Source: Actinomycetes bacterium (lineage in GTDB: Bacteria > Actinomycetota > Actinomycetes > Actinomycetales > Dermatophilaceae). From it: DNA of 62,243 bases. The position numbers were made by a program, and so were the translations under genes. The notes under the pieces are model-generated. The model searched no databases and was not told where the DNA came from. It worked only from the letters and a program-made list of their open reading frames with translations. The DNA lies in contig JAKPEG010000079.1 in the NCBI GenBank assembly GCA_029552065.1, positions 1-62,243 of the forward strand. The letters run 5' to 3'. This document shows positions 17,401-25,946 of this stretch, in pieces (the stretch's first letter is position 1; every line of letters begins with the position of its first letter).

Positions 17401-18477
17401 CAGTCGCACCCGCGAGTCGTCGCTTAGCTCGTCCCAACGCTCGGGCAGGTCGAGGATGGTCATCCCCTGGACCCCGTCGTCGGTGAGGATCGAGTGGCCG
17501 GGCGGGACGAAGACGTTGTCGACGACGACGACGACGTGGGGCGAGATCGGGGGAGCGGAGGCGAGGAACCGAGGCCGTTCGGTGAGGTCGGCGGGCAACA
17601 GCTCGGCGAGCTCGTCGAGGTCGGTGCAGACGATCCGTCGAGGGCCGGCGGCGTCGGCCTCCCGCCGGCTGTGCGCGTGCGGCAGCCATTTGACCCAGTC
17701 CCACTGGGGGACGGTCGTCGGCTGGGTGAGCACCGCGATGACGAGCTGGTCCGGAGGGTGCATGAGCGCGGCCTGGGCGAGCACCGACCGGGCGAGCGCC
17801 CGCACGTGGTGCTCGGCTCCGGTGATCTCGATCCGCGCGAAGGAGCCGAGGGCGACCGCCGTGGGCAGGTCGGCCAGCACCCGGTGCGTGGCGAGCAACC
17901 GGTGCAGCGCGGAGGCTGCCACGGGGTCGAGCTTGTCGATCGTCTCCGACTCGGGTGGCACGAGTGCGAGCCCCAGCTGCTGCGGGCCGACGGCGTATCG
18001 GACGAGGAGGTGGTCGGGGTCCTCCGGTGCCCGTTCCCACACCCGGGTGCGTTCCTCGGCGATCGCCGCGAGCGCGGTTGGCGCGGGGTGGATCCACGAG
18101 AGGTGTTCGCGCTGTTGGGCGGCCGCCTGGCGGGCCACCCCGCGGATCGTGCGCAGGTAGTTGAGGTATTCGCGCCGGTTGCTCGTCACCTGGGCCGACT
18201 TGCCGGTGCGCGCGCGCCACACCGACACCCCGACGAAGCCGAGCGTGGCCACGAGGAATCCTCCGGCCATGAGGTAGCCGCGCGTGCCGGTGTTGCTCAT
18301 CGCCACGAAGACGACCGAGGCGAGCGACCCCACCATGGGGATGGCCGTCATGAGCAGATTGCTCGCCATGCTCTCGCCGGCGAACAGCGGCGGCGGCGAC
18401 TGGATCTCCACCTGCCCCTTGGGCATGGGGGGCGGCGCGATACGACCCTCGCGGTAGACCGATGACGTCGCGGACAT
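14458..18477 (-). CDS. eccC: T7SS ATPase EccC (fused EccCa-EccCb type)
   Basis: A 1339-residue FtsK/SpoIIIE-like motor, the energy source and substrate receptor of type VII secretion. Two transmembrane helices lie at about 41-60 and 67-87, followed by a DUF-type stalk domain. Three ATPase modules follow, with Walker A GATGSGKS (about 482), GAPRSGKS (about 843) and GDGQSGKS (about 1138). The first has a normal Walker B (LLIVCDEFSE). The second (FLVVDGW) and third (FIVVDDY) lack the usual DE pair, as is common for the regulatory ATPases of EccC. It diverges from the EccD-like gene at 18580. A terminator palindrome follows the stop. Confidence 0.95.
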   Translation of the reverse strand: MSATSSVYREGRIAPPPMPKGQVEIQSPPPLFAGESMASNLLMTAIPMVGSLASVVFVAMSNTGTRGYLMAGGFLVATLGFVGVSVWRARTGKSAQVTSNRREYLNYLRTIRGVARQAAAQQREHLSWIHPAPTALAAIAEERTRVWERAPEDPDHLLVRYAVGPQQLGLALVPPESETIDKLDPVAASALHRLLATHRVLADLPTAVALGSFARIEITGAEHHVRALARSVLAQAALMHPPDQLVIAVLTQPTTVPQWDWVKWLPHAHSRREADAAGPRRIVCTDLDELAELLPADLTERPRFLASAPPISPHVVVVVDNVFVPPGHSILTDDGVQGMTILDLPERWDELSDDSRVRLHLEDVDEHGRVRVAAVVARQEPVRGFADQMSVVAAESLARRLTPLYAGEGPVREDALTRSTELTDLLGIGDIYSVNYDVTWRPRPPRDRLRVPIGVGADGASVHLDIKESAQQGMGPHGLVIGATGSGKSELLRTLVLGLALTHSPEILNFVLVDFKGGATFAGMAEMPHVSAIITNLADELTLVDRMQDALSGEMTRRQELLRASGNYASLRDYEKARTSGDAPHLLPLPSLLIVCDEFSELLSAKPEFVDLFVAIGRLGRSLGIHLLLASQRLEEGRLRGLDSHLSYRIGLRTFSEAESRSVIGVGDAYTLPAVPGLGFLKPDQSSLWRFKAAYVSGPPKARFGAGGLGQGAVRREALPFVPGLVTSRLEAEEAAAEAAAAAIAAAAPQEKRAVFDIAVDAMTGRGPAAHQVWLPPLDVPDTFDHLLPDLTVDPALGLVSPSWRAAGSLRFPIGTVDMPREQKREVLRCDLSGAAGHVAIVGAPRSGKSTLMRTLLTGIALTHTPREVQFYVLDFGGGTFTGMRELAHVAGVGTRSEPDVVRRIVAEVVGITDAREEYFRAHGIDTIETYRARRAAGIRDGVDPGGGAPVDDGYGDVFLVVDGWSTLRSDFDAIEGELQILAQRALTFGVHVLASATRWMDFRTGMRDVLGTRYELRLGDAMDSEIDRKVVANIPLDRPGRGVIQAKLHFLGALPRIDGDARPLTLGSGVASLVARVNQGWTGPRGPKLRLLPTTILLDEVRALAPESPRVLMGITERTLAPVGIDVGRDPHLLVYGDGQSGKSALLRAYMREVMRVHGPTKAQLFLVDYRRAHLGEFPQDWVSEYCTSAEQTRDVIDSVTGFLQTRLPGADVTPEQLRTRSWWTGREAFIVVDDYELVATSQGNPVASVIPLLAQAVDIGMHVAIARRVGGAGRSYDNLVTALRDLAAPGVVLSGDPAEGALIGQMKAVPAPPGRGRLLTREGFDVIQVPWSPSVHG

Positions 18478-18579
18478 CGCTCCCCTCGGCTCTCCTTCGG
18501 CGTTCGTGCGTCCAGGGCATGATAGGTGGCGGTATGCCGTCCCGCCCGCCCCGGGCGGGGCTGTGGACGGGGGAGGACG

Positions 18580-20133
18580 ATGACCGAGACGACGACCACC
18601 GGGGCCGTCCTGCGCGCGGTCACCGTCGTCCTGGGCGCGCGCAGGCACGACGTCGTCGTCGACGAGAACCTGCCGATCGGCGACCTCGCCGAGCTCGTCG
18701 CTCCCGGTGCCGGGCTGGCCCTGCTCACCCTCGGCGGACAGCACCTGCTCTCCCCGCAGACCCTCGCGCAGGCGCGGCTCGCCCCGGGGTGCATCCTCGT
18801 CGCGGTCGATCCGGCGGCGCTGGACGCCGCCGGGGCCGCGCGTCCCCGGGCCGCGGCCGCACCGAACTCCAGGGCCCCGTCCACCCTGGGCACCCAGGCA
18901 CCGAACCGCCGGCCCGATGTCGCCGGCCCTCCTGCGCCGGCGCACGTGGCCCCCGGCGGCGGCAGCAGCCGGGCCGAGCTCGCCGCGGTCGCGTCTGCCT
19001 GGTTGCCGCCACCCGCCCCGACCGACCAGACCGCCCTGCCGTCCAGCCGCAGGTCGGCGGTCCGGCTCGCCTCCGCGGTCGGGCTGGGGCTGCTCGCCGT
19101 CGTCGCCGCCGGGTCTGCGGTGCTCGCCCTCGTGGGCGCACCCGTCCCCGCCGGGGGCGACTGGCCGAGCCTCGCGATCGGGGTGGTCCTCGCCTTCGGC
19201 GGGTTGGCCCTCGTGCAGGTCGGGGACGGTGACCGGGTCGTCGACCGGATCGCCCCGGCCCTCGGTGCCGCGTCGGGTGCGATCCTCGCCGGCCGGCTCA
19301 TCGGCTACCCCCAGGCGGGCGTGCTCGGGGCGGCGGCGGGCGCAGCACTCGTCGCGCTCGCCGGGCCGCGGCGGTCGGGACCCGGCCGCCGCGTCGTGCG
19401 GGTGTGGACGGCATACGCGCTGGGGGTCGGTCTCGTGGGGCTGTGGGGGCTCGCGCTCGTTGCGCCGCTCGCCTTCACCGCCGCTCTCGTCCTCGGGGGG
19501 ATCACGCTCGTGCCGCGGGTCGCGCCGATGGTCGTCATCGACGCGGAGGACGAGGTCCTGCTCGACTTCACCCGGCTGTCGGTGACGAGTTGGTCGCCCC
19601 GGGAACGCCGGACGGGCGGGCGTGGCGCGTGGCGCCTGGACCAGGCCGGCGTCGACCGGCTCGTCGAGGAGGCCACCCAGACGCACACGGCCCTGCTCGT
19701 GGGGGTGTGCGCCCTCGCCGCGACGTCGAGCGTGACGCTGGGGCTGGCCGCGCGGCATACCGCCGGCTGGTCGATCTGGCTGCTGTTGGCGGCGGCTGCG
19801 CTCGGTCTCGCGCTCACGGCCCGCAGCTTCCGCCGCCGGTCCGAACGTGTCCTGCTCGCGCTCGCGGCGTCGAGTCCCGCTCTCGTGCTCGCCCTGCTCG
19901 CCACCTCGGCCCTCGTGGAGGCCGACCCCCTTGCGGCCGCGGGCGCCGCGACCCTCGCCGCCGTCGTCGCAGCGGTGCTCGCGCTCCTTGCCGGCGGATC
20001 CGGCACCCGGCGTCGATCCCTGCTCGCTGCGCGGCTGGCCGATTCGGTGGAGAGTCTCGCGCTCGTGTCCGTGCTGCCCCTCGCGCTCCTCGTGGCCGGG
20101 GTCGTCGACTGGTTCCGCGGGCTGCTGGGCTGA
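18580..20133 (+). CDS. EccD-like multi-spanning membrane protein of the T7SS locus
   Basis: A 517-residue protein. The N-terminus (about 10-85) resembles the ubiquitin-like fold of EccD (LRAVTVVLGARRHDVVVDENLPIGDLAELV...LGGQHLLSPQTLAQARLAPGCILVAVD). A Pro/Ala-rich linker and about 10-11 hydrophobic helices follow. It has the overall plan of EccD, yet a second, clearer EccD is encoded at 23163, so this may be a diverged duplicate or a partner in the membrane channel. The ATG at 18580 has a strong GGGGGAGGA ribosome site. It is the first gene of the plus-strand T7SS operon and diverges from eccC. Confidence 0.75.
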   Translation: MTETTTTGAVLRAVTVVLGARRHDVVVDENLPIGDLAELVAPGAGLALLTLGGQHLLSPQTLAQARLAPGCILVAVDPAALDAAGAARPRAAAAPNSRAPSTLGTQAPNRRPDVAGPPAPAHVAPGGGSSRAELAAVASAWLPPPAPTDQTALPSSRRSAVRLASAVGLGLLAVVAAGSAVLALVGAPVPAGGDWPSLAIGVVLAFGGLALVQVGDGDRVVDRIAPALGAASGAILAGRLIGYPQAGVLGAAAGAALVALAGPRRSGPGRRVVRVWTAYALGVGLVGLWGLALVAPLAFTAALVLGGITLVPRVAPMVVIDAEDEVLLDFTRLSVTSWSPRERRTGGRGAWRLDQAGVDRLVEEATQTHTALLVGVCALAATSSVTLGLAARHTAGWSIWLLLAAAALGLALTARSFRRRSERVLLALAASSPALVLALLATSALVEADPLAAAGAATLAAVVAAVLALLAGGSGTRRRSLLAARLADSVESLALVSVLPLALLVAGVVDWFRGLLG

Positions 20134-20282
20134 GTCGGGTCTAAGTACGCGCACTCATTTTGCGCACCGTCGTCCACAGAGTGTCGACGCTGCGGGTTGT
20201 GCACCGAACCGCCGCGGGTATTCTCCGAGCAGACACAGGTCTCTGTGCACACCCCCCAGGGGGTTCCACAAGGAGGGGATCC

Positions 20283-20606
20283 ATGGCAGGCAACACCACC
20301 GAACAGAGGATCGGCGCCCAGACCGAGGCTGCCAACAAGGTGCGCCACAAGGAGGGGGAGTTCCGCGCCGAGATCGGCCGCGTCGTCAACGCCCACCAGG
20401 AGCTGCACACGGGCTACCTCGGGCACGCCGCCGACCGGCTCGCGCAGCTCGTGCAGCAGTGGTCGGACGACGCGCACCACCTCATCGACGAATTCGAGGG
20501 TTTCGCGAGCCGACTGGTCGAAACCGACCGGTTGACCGCCAGTTCCCAGGAGGAGGCGGGCTCGACGTTCACCAGGGCCCAGTCCACCTTCCGCACGAGC
20601 ATCTGA
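20283..20606 (+). CDS. WXG100-type ESX protein, first of pair (YLG variant)
   Basis: A 107-residue helical hairpin protein of WXG100 size, preceded by a strong AAGGAGGGG site. The turn that normally reads W-x-G reads Y-L-G here (ELHTGYLGHAADRLAQLVQQW). Helices before (EGEFRAEIGRVVNAHQ) and after (DDAHHLIDEFEGFASRLVETDRL) fit the fold. It is encoded 18 bp before the second small ESX gene, so the two likely form a secreted heterodimer exported by EccC. No signal peptide, as expected for T7SS substrates. Confidence 0.8.
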   Translation: MAGNTTEQRIGAQTEAANKVRHKEGEFRAEIGRVVNAHQELHTGYLGHAADRLAQLVQQWSDDAHHLIDEFEGFASRLVETDRLTASSQEEAGSTFTRAQSTFRTSI

Positions 20607-20624
20607 CCGGGGAGACGGATCACC

Positions 20625-20921
20625 ATGAGCGACACCACTGTTGTCAGCGCCGCGCGTTTGCGGGCCTTCGGCGAGCAGGCCAAGACGTGCAGCAAGACGA
20701 TCACCGACAAGGCACACGAGATGACCGCCGAGTTGTTGCGCACCCTCGCCGAGTGGGGTGAGGGCACCGACTCCCGGAATGCCTACAACGACTTCAAGCA
20801 GAAGGTCGACAACTGCCTGCGCGACATGAACATGGCGCTCGCCAAGATGCCTCCGGCGATCGAGGAGGCCGCGCACGCGGCCGAAGAGGCCGAGCGCAAG
20901 AACGCGAGCCGGTTCCACTGA
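20625..20921 (+). CDS. WXG100-type ESX protein, second of pair
   Basis: A 98-residue all-helical protein with LLRTLAEWGEGTDSRNAYNDFKQKVD. The Trp-Gly turn followed by SRNAYNDF corresponds to the WXG turn and downstream helix of ESAT-6/CFP-10 proteins. The C-terminal helix (IEEAAHAAEEAERKNASRF) is charged; a Y-x(3)-D/E-type secretion signal is not obvious in this member. It pairs with the preceding gene and is likely co-secreted. Confidence 0.8.
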   Translation: MSDTTVVSAARLRAFGEQAKTCSKTITDKAHEMTAELLRTLAEWGEGTDSRNAYNDFKQKVDNCLRDMNMALAKMPPAIEEAAHAAEEAERKNASRFH

Positions 20922-20953
20922 CCGGACGCTTCAGCTCGTCGGCGACCCGTCGC

Positions 20954-20986
20954 GGGCGGCATACTCGACATCGGAGTATGCCGTCC
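20954..20986 (+). terminator. Hairpin after the ESX pair
   Basis: GGGCGGCATACTC (20954-20966) pairs with GAGTATGCCGTCC (20974-20986), 13 bp with one G-U, loop 7. It carries the CGGCATAC pair and separates the ESX pair from the next T7SS genes. Confidence 0.7.
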
Positions 20987-21053
20987 GTGCTCGCCTGAGC
21001 GAGTCGCGACTACAACGTCAGCGGAAAACATGCCCGGCCACAGGGAGGGAGCC

Positions 21054-21521
21054 ATGGGCGACAACACCGTCGAGATCGACGAGGCCATTCTCAGCAAGGT
21101 ACGCCAGGCCAGGGATGACGCCGACCAGGCCGCAGCGGAGGCCAAGGGCTACGTGGGCGGCCTGCGCAACACGGCATTGGCCCAACCGTTCGGAACCTCG
21201 ACCGGCGGTCGGCACCTCGCGTCCGTCTTCCAGCACGCGGTCGACACGCTCGACGGGATCGTCACCAATACCGCCGAAAGCGCGGCCATCCTCGCCAGCG
21301 GCACCGTCGACGCCGTCCTCACGACCCGGTCGATGACCGACGAAAGCGTCGAGCGCTTCAACTCCTTGGCCCAGCAGTCCAAGGAGTCGGCGACGGCGGC
21401 GATGACGACCTATCTCCCATCCAGCGCCGTGCCAGGCGCCGGTGGTGCGACGACCGACCCGGGGGCGTCCGGCGGCGCGACGACGTCGGCCACCGGGCCC
21501 GGCGCGGGGGCCGGCTCGTGA
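21054..21521 (+). CDS. T7SS-associated helical protein with Gly/Ala-rich tail
   Basis: About 155 residues from the ATG at 21054, which follows AGGGAGGGA; an ATG at 21030 is also in frame. Residues 1-115 are predicted all-helical (ILSKVRQARDDADQAAAEAKGYVGGLRNTALAQPFG...FNSLAQQSKESATAAMTTYLP), with a short Gly/Ala/Thr tail. Position inside the T7SS locus and helical build suggest a secreted partner of the next protein, somewhat as PE pairs with PPE, but no family is recognised. Its stop overlaps the GTG of the next gene (GTGA). Confidence 0.65.
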   Translation: MGDNTVEIDEAILSKVRQARDDADQAAAEAKGYVGGLRNTALAQPFGTSTGGRHLASVFQHAVDTLDGIVTNTAESAAILASGTVDAVLTTRSMTDESVERFNSLAQQSKESATAAMTTYLPSSAVPGAGGATTDPGASGGATTSATGPGAGAGS

Positions 21522-23080
21522 TACCCGACGACGACGGCCCCACCGGCGGGCCGGAGGAGCGGCGGCTCGTCCGGGCGATCTACTCCGCCAACGTCAGCGA
21601 CATCCGTGCGGCCAAGGAGGGGGTGAGTAAGACGAGTGCCAAGCTCTCGTCGATCCTCGCTACCGTCAAGGACCTCGAGCCGCAGTTCGCCGCATCCTGG
21701 CCGGACGATGCCGGCAAGGTCGCCCTCGAGGCCGCGCGCAAGCTCGCCTCGGCGATCACCGTCAAGTGCGAGTCGCTCACGCAGAGCCTCGATGCCCTGC
21801 AGACCTCGTTGGGCGCCATCGAGACCGCGCGGAGCAATTACCTCGGGGCCAAGGACGTTCCCCCCGTGCCCACCGCGCCGCCGATCCCGTCGAGTATCTC
21901 GCTCGACTACATCGCCGCGCAGAACGCCTACGAGACGGCCCAGCAGCAGCGCCGAGCCGCCGTGGCGGCGCGCGAGTCGGCGATGAAGGCCTTCTACCAA
22001 GACCTGCAGAACGGGCTCTTCACCGCGGCCGGCGATCTTGCGACCAGCCTCGGCCTGCCGCAGCCCTCCGGTGGCTCCTCGGGCGGCTCCTCGGGCGTCG
22101 GCGGCGGGACCGCGGGTGGTTCCTCGGGCGGCTCTGCCAGCGGCGGCGCCGGTTCCCCCGGCGGTGTTCTGGTCGGCGGGGGTTCCGGGAGCGCGACCGG
22201 TGGCGGGGGTGGTGGCAGCGGCTCCAACGGCGGCTCCAATGGGGGCGCCAACGGTGGCGCCAACGGCGGCGGCTCGAACGGGGGCGGCGGCTCGAACGGG
22301 GGCCCCAACGGCGGCGCGAACGGTGGGAACTCGGGCACGGTCCTCACCCCCGACGGCGGTGGGCCGGCGGGCGGGACATCCGGTGGAACTGGGAGCGGAT
22401 CCCCGGGGACGATCGTGGGCGGGGGAGGTCTTTCGGCGGGCTCCGGAGGCTCCGCTGGTGCCACGGTCGGCGGCGGCGCACTCGTCGGTGGCACTGTGGG
22501 TGCCCTCGCCGGCGGCGTCGGTGGCCTCGCCGGCGCGCTGGGCCTGGGGGTGCGGCCCGGGGGAGGCCTCGGTGGTTCTGGCGCGGTGGCCGGCTTCGGC
22601 GCGACCGCAGGCCTATCCGGCGGCGCGAGCCGTCCCGGTGGCGCCGTGCGCTCGGGCGTCGCGGGTGCTGGGGGTCTGCCGGGCCAGGCAGGCTCACCGG
22701 GTGCCGCTGGGCGGTCGGGAGCCTCCGGACAGTCCCGGGGCAGCGCAGGGCGCACCGTCGCAGGCCGGGCCGGCGTGCCAGGAGGCTCGGCCGGATCCTC
22801 GGGTGGTCGCGGTGCCGGCACGCGGGCCGGGAGCGTGGGACGCACGGCCGGGGGACGCGGCAGCGCCGCGGGAGCCTCCGGGCGCGGGGTCGTGGCGGGA
22901 CGGCAGGGGCAGGCGGGGACCCGCGGCGCGACGGGCCGCGCCCGCACCGCCGGCCGTCTCGTGGGCGGCCGCCGCGACGATGGCCGCGAGCAGGACGAAC
23001 GCGAGATCGACGCACTCAACCTCGTCGTCGAGCAGGACTGGGTCGACGACGGTGAGCCCGGCGACGGTGTGTTGCGCTGA
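21518..23080 (+). CDS. Large Gly-rich putative T7SS substrate (PPE/PGRS-like build)
   Basis: A 520-residue protein. Residues about 15-185 are helical, with a Trp in QFAASWPDDAGKVALEAARKLA reminiscent of a WXG/PPE helical module. About 300 residues of Gly-rich low complexity follow, including many Asn-Gly-Gly repeats (GSNGGSNGGANGG) and then Gly/Arg/Ala sequence. The last 40 residues turn acidic and ordered (DALNLVVEQDWVDDGEPGDGVLR). This resembles mycobacterial PPE_PGRS proteins in plan but not in detectable sequence. The GTG start overlaps the preceding stop, so the two are translationally coupled. A secreted cell-surface protein is the likely role. Confidence 0.7.
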   Translation: MIPDDDGPTGGPEERRLVRAIYSANVSDIRAAKEGVSKTSAKLSSILATVKDLEPQFAASWPDDAGKVALEAARKLASAITVKCESLTQSLDALQTSLGAIETARSNYLGAKDVPPVPTAPPIPSSISLDYIAAQNAYETAQQQRRAAVAARESAMKAFYQDLQNGLFTAAGDLATSLGLPQPSGGSSGGSSGVGGGTAGGSSGGSASGGAGSPGGVLVGGGSGSATGGGGGGSGSNGGSNGGANGGANGGGSNGGGGSNGGPNGGANGGNSGTVLTPDGGGPAGGTSGGTGSGSPGTIVGGGGLSAGSGGSAGATVGGGALVGGTVGALAGGVGGLAGALGLGVRPGGGLGGSGAVAGFGATAGLSGGASRPGGAVRSGVAGAGGLPGQAGSPGAAGRSGASGQSRGSAGRTVAGRAGVPGGSAGSSGGRGAGTRAGSVGRTAGGRGSAAGASGRGVVAGRQGQAGTRGATGRARTAGRLVGGRRDDGREQDEREIDALNLVVEQDWVDDGEPGDGVLR

Positions 23081-23162
23081 CCGGCTCGGCCACGCTCGAT
23101 CCGGGGCTCGCACCCCGGTCCGCTAGAGTCCCTCGGGAATCCAGCCGCCTGCAGGGGGGTCC

Positions 23163-24527
23163 GTGAGCGTGTCGACGAGCGTCGTCCCGGCGGCCGAGTC
23201 CGCCAACCTCGTGCGGGTGAGCGTCGCCTCCGGCGACCGGGTGAGCGACCTCGTCCTGCCCTCGCGGCTGCCCATCGCCGAGATCCTGCCAGATGTCGCC
23301 TCGATCGTCGGCGCGTTGGACCCCTACGAGGTACACGGCGGCTTCACCCTCGTGCAACCCGATGGCCGTCGCCTCGATCCCGACACCAGCCTGCTCGCCC
23401 AGGGGGTCCACGACGGGGCACTGCTCAGCCTCGTCGCGGGTGCCGACCTCGCCCCGGTCAAGGTCTACGACGACCTCGTCGAGGCGGTCGCCGACGCCGT
23501 CGAGACGGGCGGGACCGGCTGGGGCCCGGCCGAGGCCCGCGCCGGCATGCTCGCCACCGCGGCCTCGCTGCTCGCGGTCGGCGCCCTCGTCGTCGCCCTG
23601 CGGCGAGACTCCGGTCCGCTCGTGCCGGCGATGGGTGCGGCCGCGACCGTCCTGCTCCTGCTCGCCGGAGCCGTCTTCGCCCGCGCTCGCCACGACCGTG
23701 CCGCGGCCACCGTCGTGCTCGGCGGCGCGGCGGCATACGCCGTCGTCACCGCGCTGGCCGCGACGCCGGGCGAGGTCACCCGATTGCCGCTGGTCGTCGC
23801 CGGGACGGCGCTGGCCGTGGTCGGCGGGATCGCCACCCTCGTCCTGCCCGATCGGGGCTGGACCTTCGTGCCGTGCTTCGTCCTGGGCTTCGCCGGCATC
23901 GGGATCGGGGCCGTCCTGCAGATGGCCCCACAACTCACCGCGGCACGCGTGCTCGCGGTCATCCTCGTGGTCACGCTGCTCGTCGGGAGTCTCGTCCCCT
24001 GGTTCGCCCTGTCCGCGGTGCGTGCTCTGCCCGCACCGCTCGCGTCGGAGAACGAGATCCTCGCCGACCCGGCCGAGATCGACCCTGAGCGGGTCGCCCG
24101 GGAGGTCACGCTCGCCCACGAGGTCGTCCTCGGCCTCTCGGTGAGCGTCGCGATCCTCGTCGTCCTCAGCGCACCCGCGATCGCCGGGCTCGGCTGGGCC
24201 GGGCTCGGCCTCGTCTGGGTGGCCGGGCTCGCCCAGGTGCTGCGGACCCGGCAGTTCATGCGTGCCTCGGACGTGCTCGTCGGGCTGGTCGGCGGCGCCG
24301 CGGCCGTTCTCACCGGCACCGTCGCCGGTGTGCTCACCCACCCGGAGTGGGGCCCGGTCGTCGCGGGTGTCGTGGCGGCGGCCGCGGTCGGCGTGCTCGC
24401 GGTGCTCGCGACCCCTGCCGGATCCTCGGTGCGGTCCGGGCGGCTGCTGGACCTGGCCGAGGGGCTCGTCCTGTTCGCCGCGATCCCGCTGCTCGTCGTG
24501 GCAGTCGGGCTCCTCGGCGGGCACTGA
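23163..24527 (+). CDS. eccD: T7SS integral membrane protein EccD
   Basis: A 454-residue protein. The N-terminal 100 residues form a YukD/ubiquitin-like domain (VRVSVASGDRVSDLVLPSRLPIAEILPDVASIV...GGFTLVQPDGRRLDPDTSLLAQGVHDGALLSLVAG). About 11 transmembrane helices follow from residue 130 on. EccD forms the central membrane vestibule of the T7SS channel. The GTG start at 23163 follows a G-rich ribosome site. The order eccD-eccB-mycP matches other actinobacterial T7SS loci. Confidence 0.9.
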   Translation: MSVSTSVVPAAESANLVRVSVASGDRVSDLVLPSRLPIAEILPDVASIVGALDPYEVHGGFTLVQPDGRRLDPDTSLLAQGVHDGALLSLVAGADLAPVKVYDDLVEAVADAVETGGTGWGPAEARAGMLATAASLLAVGALVVALRRDSGPLVPAMGAAATVLLLLAGAVFARARHDRAAATVVLGGAAAYAVVTALAATPGEVTRLPLVVAGTALAVVGGIATLVLPDRGWTFVPCFVLGFAGIGIGAVLQMAPQLTAARVLAVILVVTLLVGSLVPWFALSAVRALPAPLASENEILADPAEIDPERVAREVTLAHEVVLGLSVSVAILVVLSAPAIAGLGWAGLGLVWVAGLAQVLRTRQFMRASDVLVGLVGGAAAVLTGTVAGVLTHPEWGPVVAGVVAAAAVGVLAVLATPAGSSVRSGRLLDLAEGLVLFAAIPLLVVAVGLLGGH

Positions 24528-24548
24528 GAGCGACGGCAGGGGCCCGGG

Positions 24549-25946
24549 ATGGCGAGCAAGCAGGACCTCCTCGAGGCCCACGGTTACAACCGACGTCGAT
24601 TGGTTTCCGCCTTCGTGAGCGGGGCCCCGCAAGGGCGTGACGTCGAGAGCGTGCGCCGCGGCCGCCCTGTCGTCGCCGGACTCGCCGTCTCCGCCCTCCT
24701 GCTCGGCGGGTCCGCGCTCGCGGGAGTCCTCACCTCGGCCCCGGACGGTTCGTGGGCCGATGGGCACGTCGTCATCGGCCGGCAGTCGGCGGCCCGCTTC
24801 GTCACCGCCAAGAACGTCCTCTATCCCGTGCTCAACGCCACCTCCGCCCGGCTCATGCTCCCCGCCTCGGCGGGCTTCCCCGTCGTCGTCATGGACGACA
24901 AGGACCTCGCCACCACCCCCCGCGGGCCGGTCCGAGGCATCCTCGGCGCCCCGGACGACCTGCCTGTCCCCGACGCCCTCGTCCAGACCCGGTGGGTCTC
25001 CTGCCTCGCCGGTTCGCGGACCCGCACGACCCTCACGACCCGGGAGCTGCCCGACCCCGATCCCACGACGCCCACCGCCCTGTTCGTCACCTCGGGGCAG
25101 ACCCGGTGGCTTGTCGCCAACGGCCACCGTTTCGCCCTCCCCGACGAACGACTCGACACCAACCTGCGGGTACAGATCGGCCGCGGCCGCACCGACCCCC
25201 TCGAGGTCCCGGGCACCTGGCTCGACCTGCTTCGGCTGGGGGGGACGCTCACCGTCTCGGTGCCCAACAAGGGAGGCCCGCTCACCGGGTCGATGTCCGC
25301 GGGCGGCAAGGTCACCCAGGTCGGGCGCATGGTGGGGGTCCCCGACGGCAGCGGCCAGACGGCATACTCGCTCGTCTTCGACGACGGTCTGGTCCCACTC
25401 TCGCCGTTCGCCGCGATGGTCTACCGGGCGCAGGAGCCGGAACTGAGCCAGACCAAGGCGCTCGTCCCGGCTGACCTCGCGGGCCTGCCGATCAGCCCAC
25501 GCGCCCGGGCGGCATATCCCGACACCTGGCCGGTCGCCGTCCCCACTCCTGTGCCAGCGGGCACGGTGCCGTGCGCGGTCCTCGACACGTATGCCGCGGC
25601 CGACCGCACGCCGACGACGCGCCTGGCGTCGGTGCCCCCGGACTCCGCCTTCGCGCCGTCTGCGGCCGGCCCGAGCGTCGTCGTCGATCCCAGCCACGGT
25701 GCGCTGGTCCGGGCCAGTTCCACCGCGGGCCCGGGCGGTCCGGTCTTCCTCGTCGACCAGTCCGGGCAGAAGTTCGCGATCACCGACCCCAGCGACGAGA
25801 CCCTGGCCCGCCTCGGCTATGCCGGGGTCTCCCCTCGGGTCGTCCCGGGGCCGTGGGTGTTGCTCTTCCCCTCGGGTCCGGCGCTCAGCGAGGCGGCCGC
25901 CCTCGGCTCGCCCCTCGCGCCCGCACCCTCGGGCGCGGGCCCGTGA
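24549..25946 (+). CDS. eccB: T7SS core protein EccB
   Basis: A 465-residue protein typical of EccB. It has a short cytoplasmic N-terminus (MASKQDLLEAHGYNRRRLVSAFVSG), one transmembrane helix (about 42-61, VVAGLAVSALLLGGSALAGVL), then a large periplasm-side domain starting WADGHVVIGRQSAARFV. LYPVLNATSARLML and two cysteines (VSCLAG, VPCAVLD) are family features. EccB holds the periplasmic face of the secretion complex. Its stop overlaps the GTG of mycP (GTGA). Confidence 0.93.
   Translation: MASKQDLLEAHGYNRRRLVSAFVSGAPQGRDVESVRRGRPVVAGLAVSALLLGGSALAGVLTSAPDGSWADGHVVIGRQSAARFVTAKNVLYPVLNATSARLMLPASAGFPVVVMDDKDLATTPRGPVRGILGAPDDLPVPDALVQTRWVSCLAGSRTRTTLTTRELPDPDPTTPTALFVTSGQTRWLVANGHRFALPDERLDTNLRVQIGRGRTDPLEVPGTWLDLLRLGGTLTVSVPNKGGPLTGSMSAGGKVTQVGRMVGVPDGSGQTAYSLVFDDGLVPLSPFAAMVYRAQEPELSQTKALVPADLAGLPISPRARAAYPDTWPVAVPTPVPAGTVPCAVLDTYAAADRTPTTRLASVPPDSAFAPSAAGPSVVVDPSHGALVRASSTAGPGGPVFLVDQSGQKFAITDPSDETLARLGYAGVSPRVVPGPWVLLFPSGPALSEAAALGSPLAPAPSGAGP

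Noticed and set aside
21994-23019. Pro-rich frame antisense to the Gly-rich T7SS substrate
   Set aside because: It is simply the reverse complement of Gly-rich codons (GGN to NCC) and has no start context or recognisable domain.
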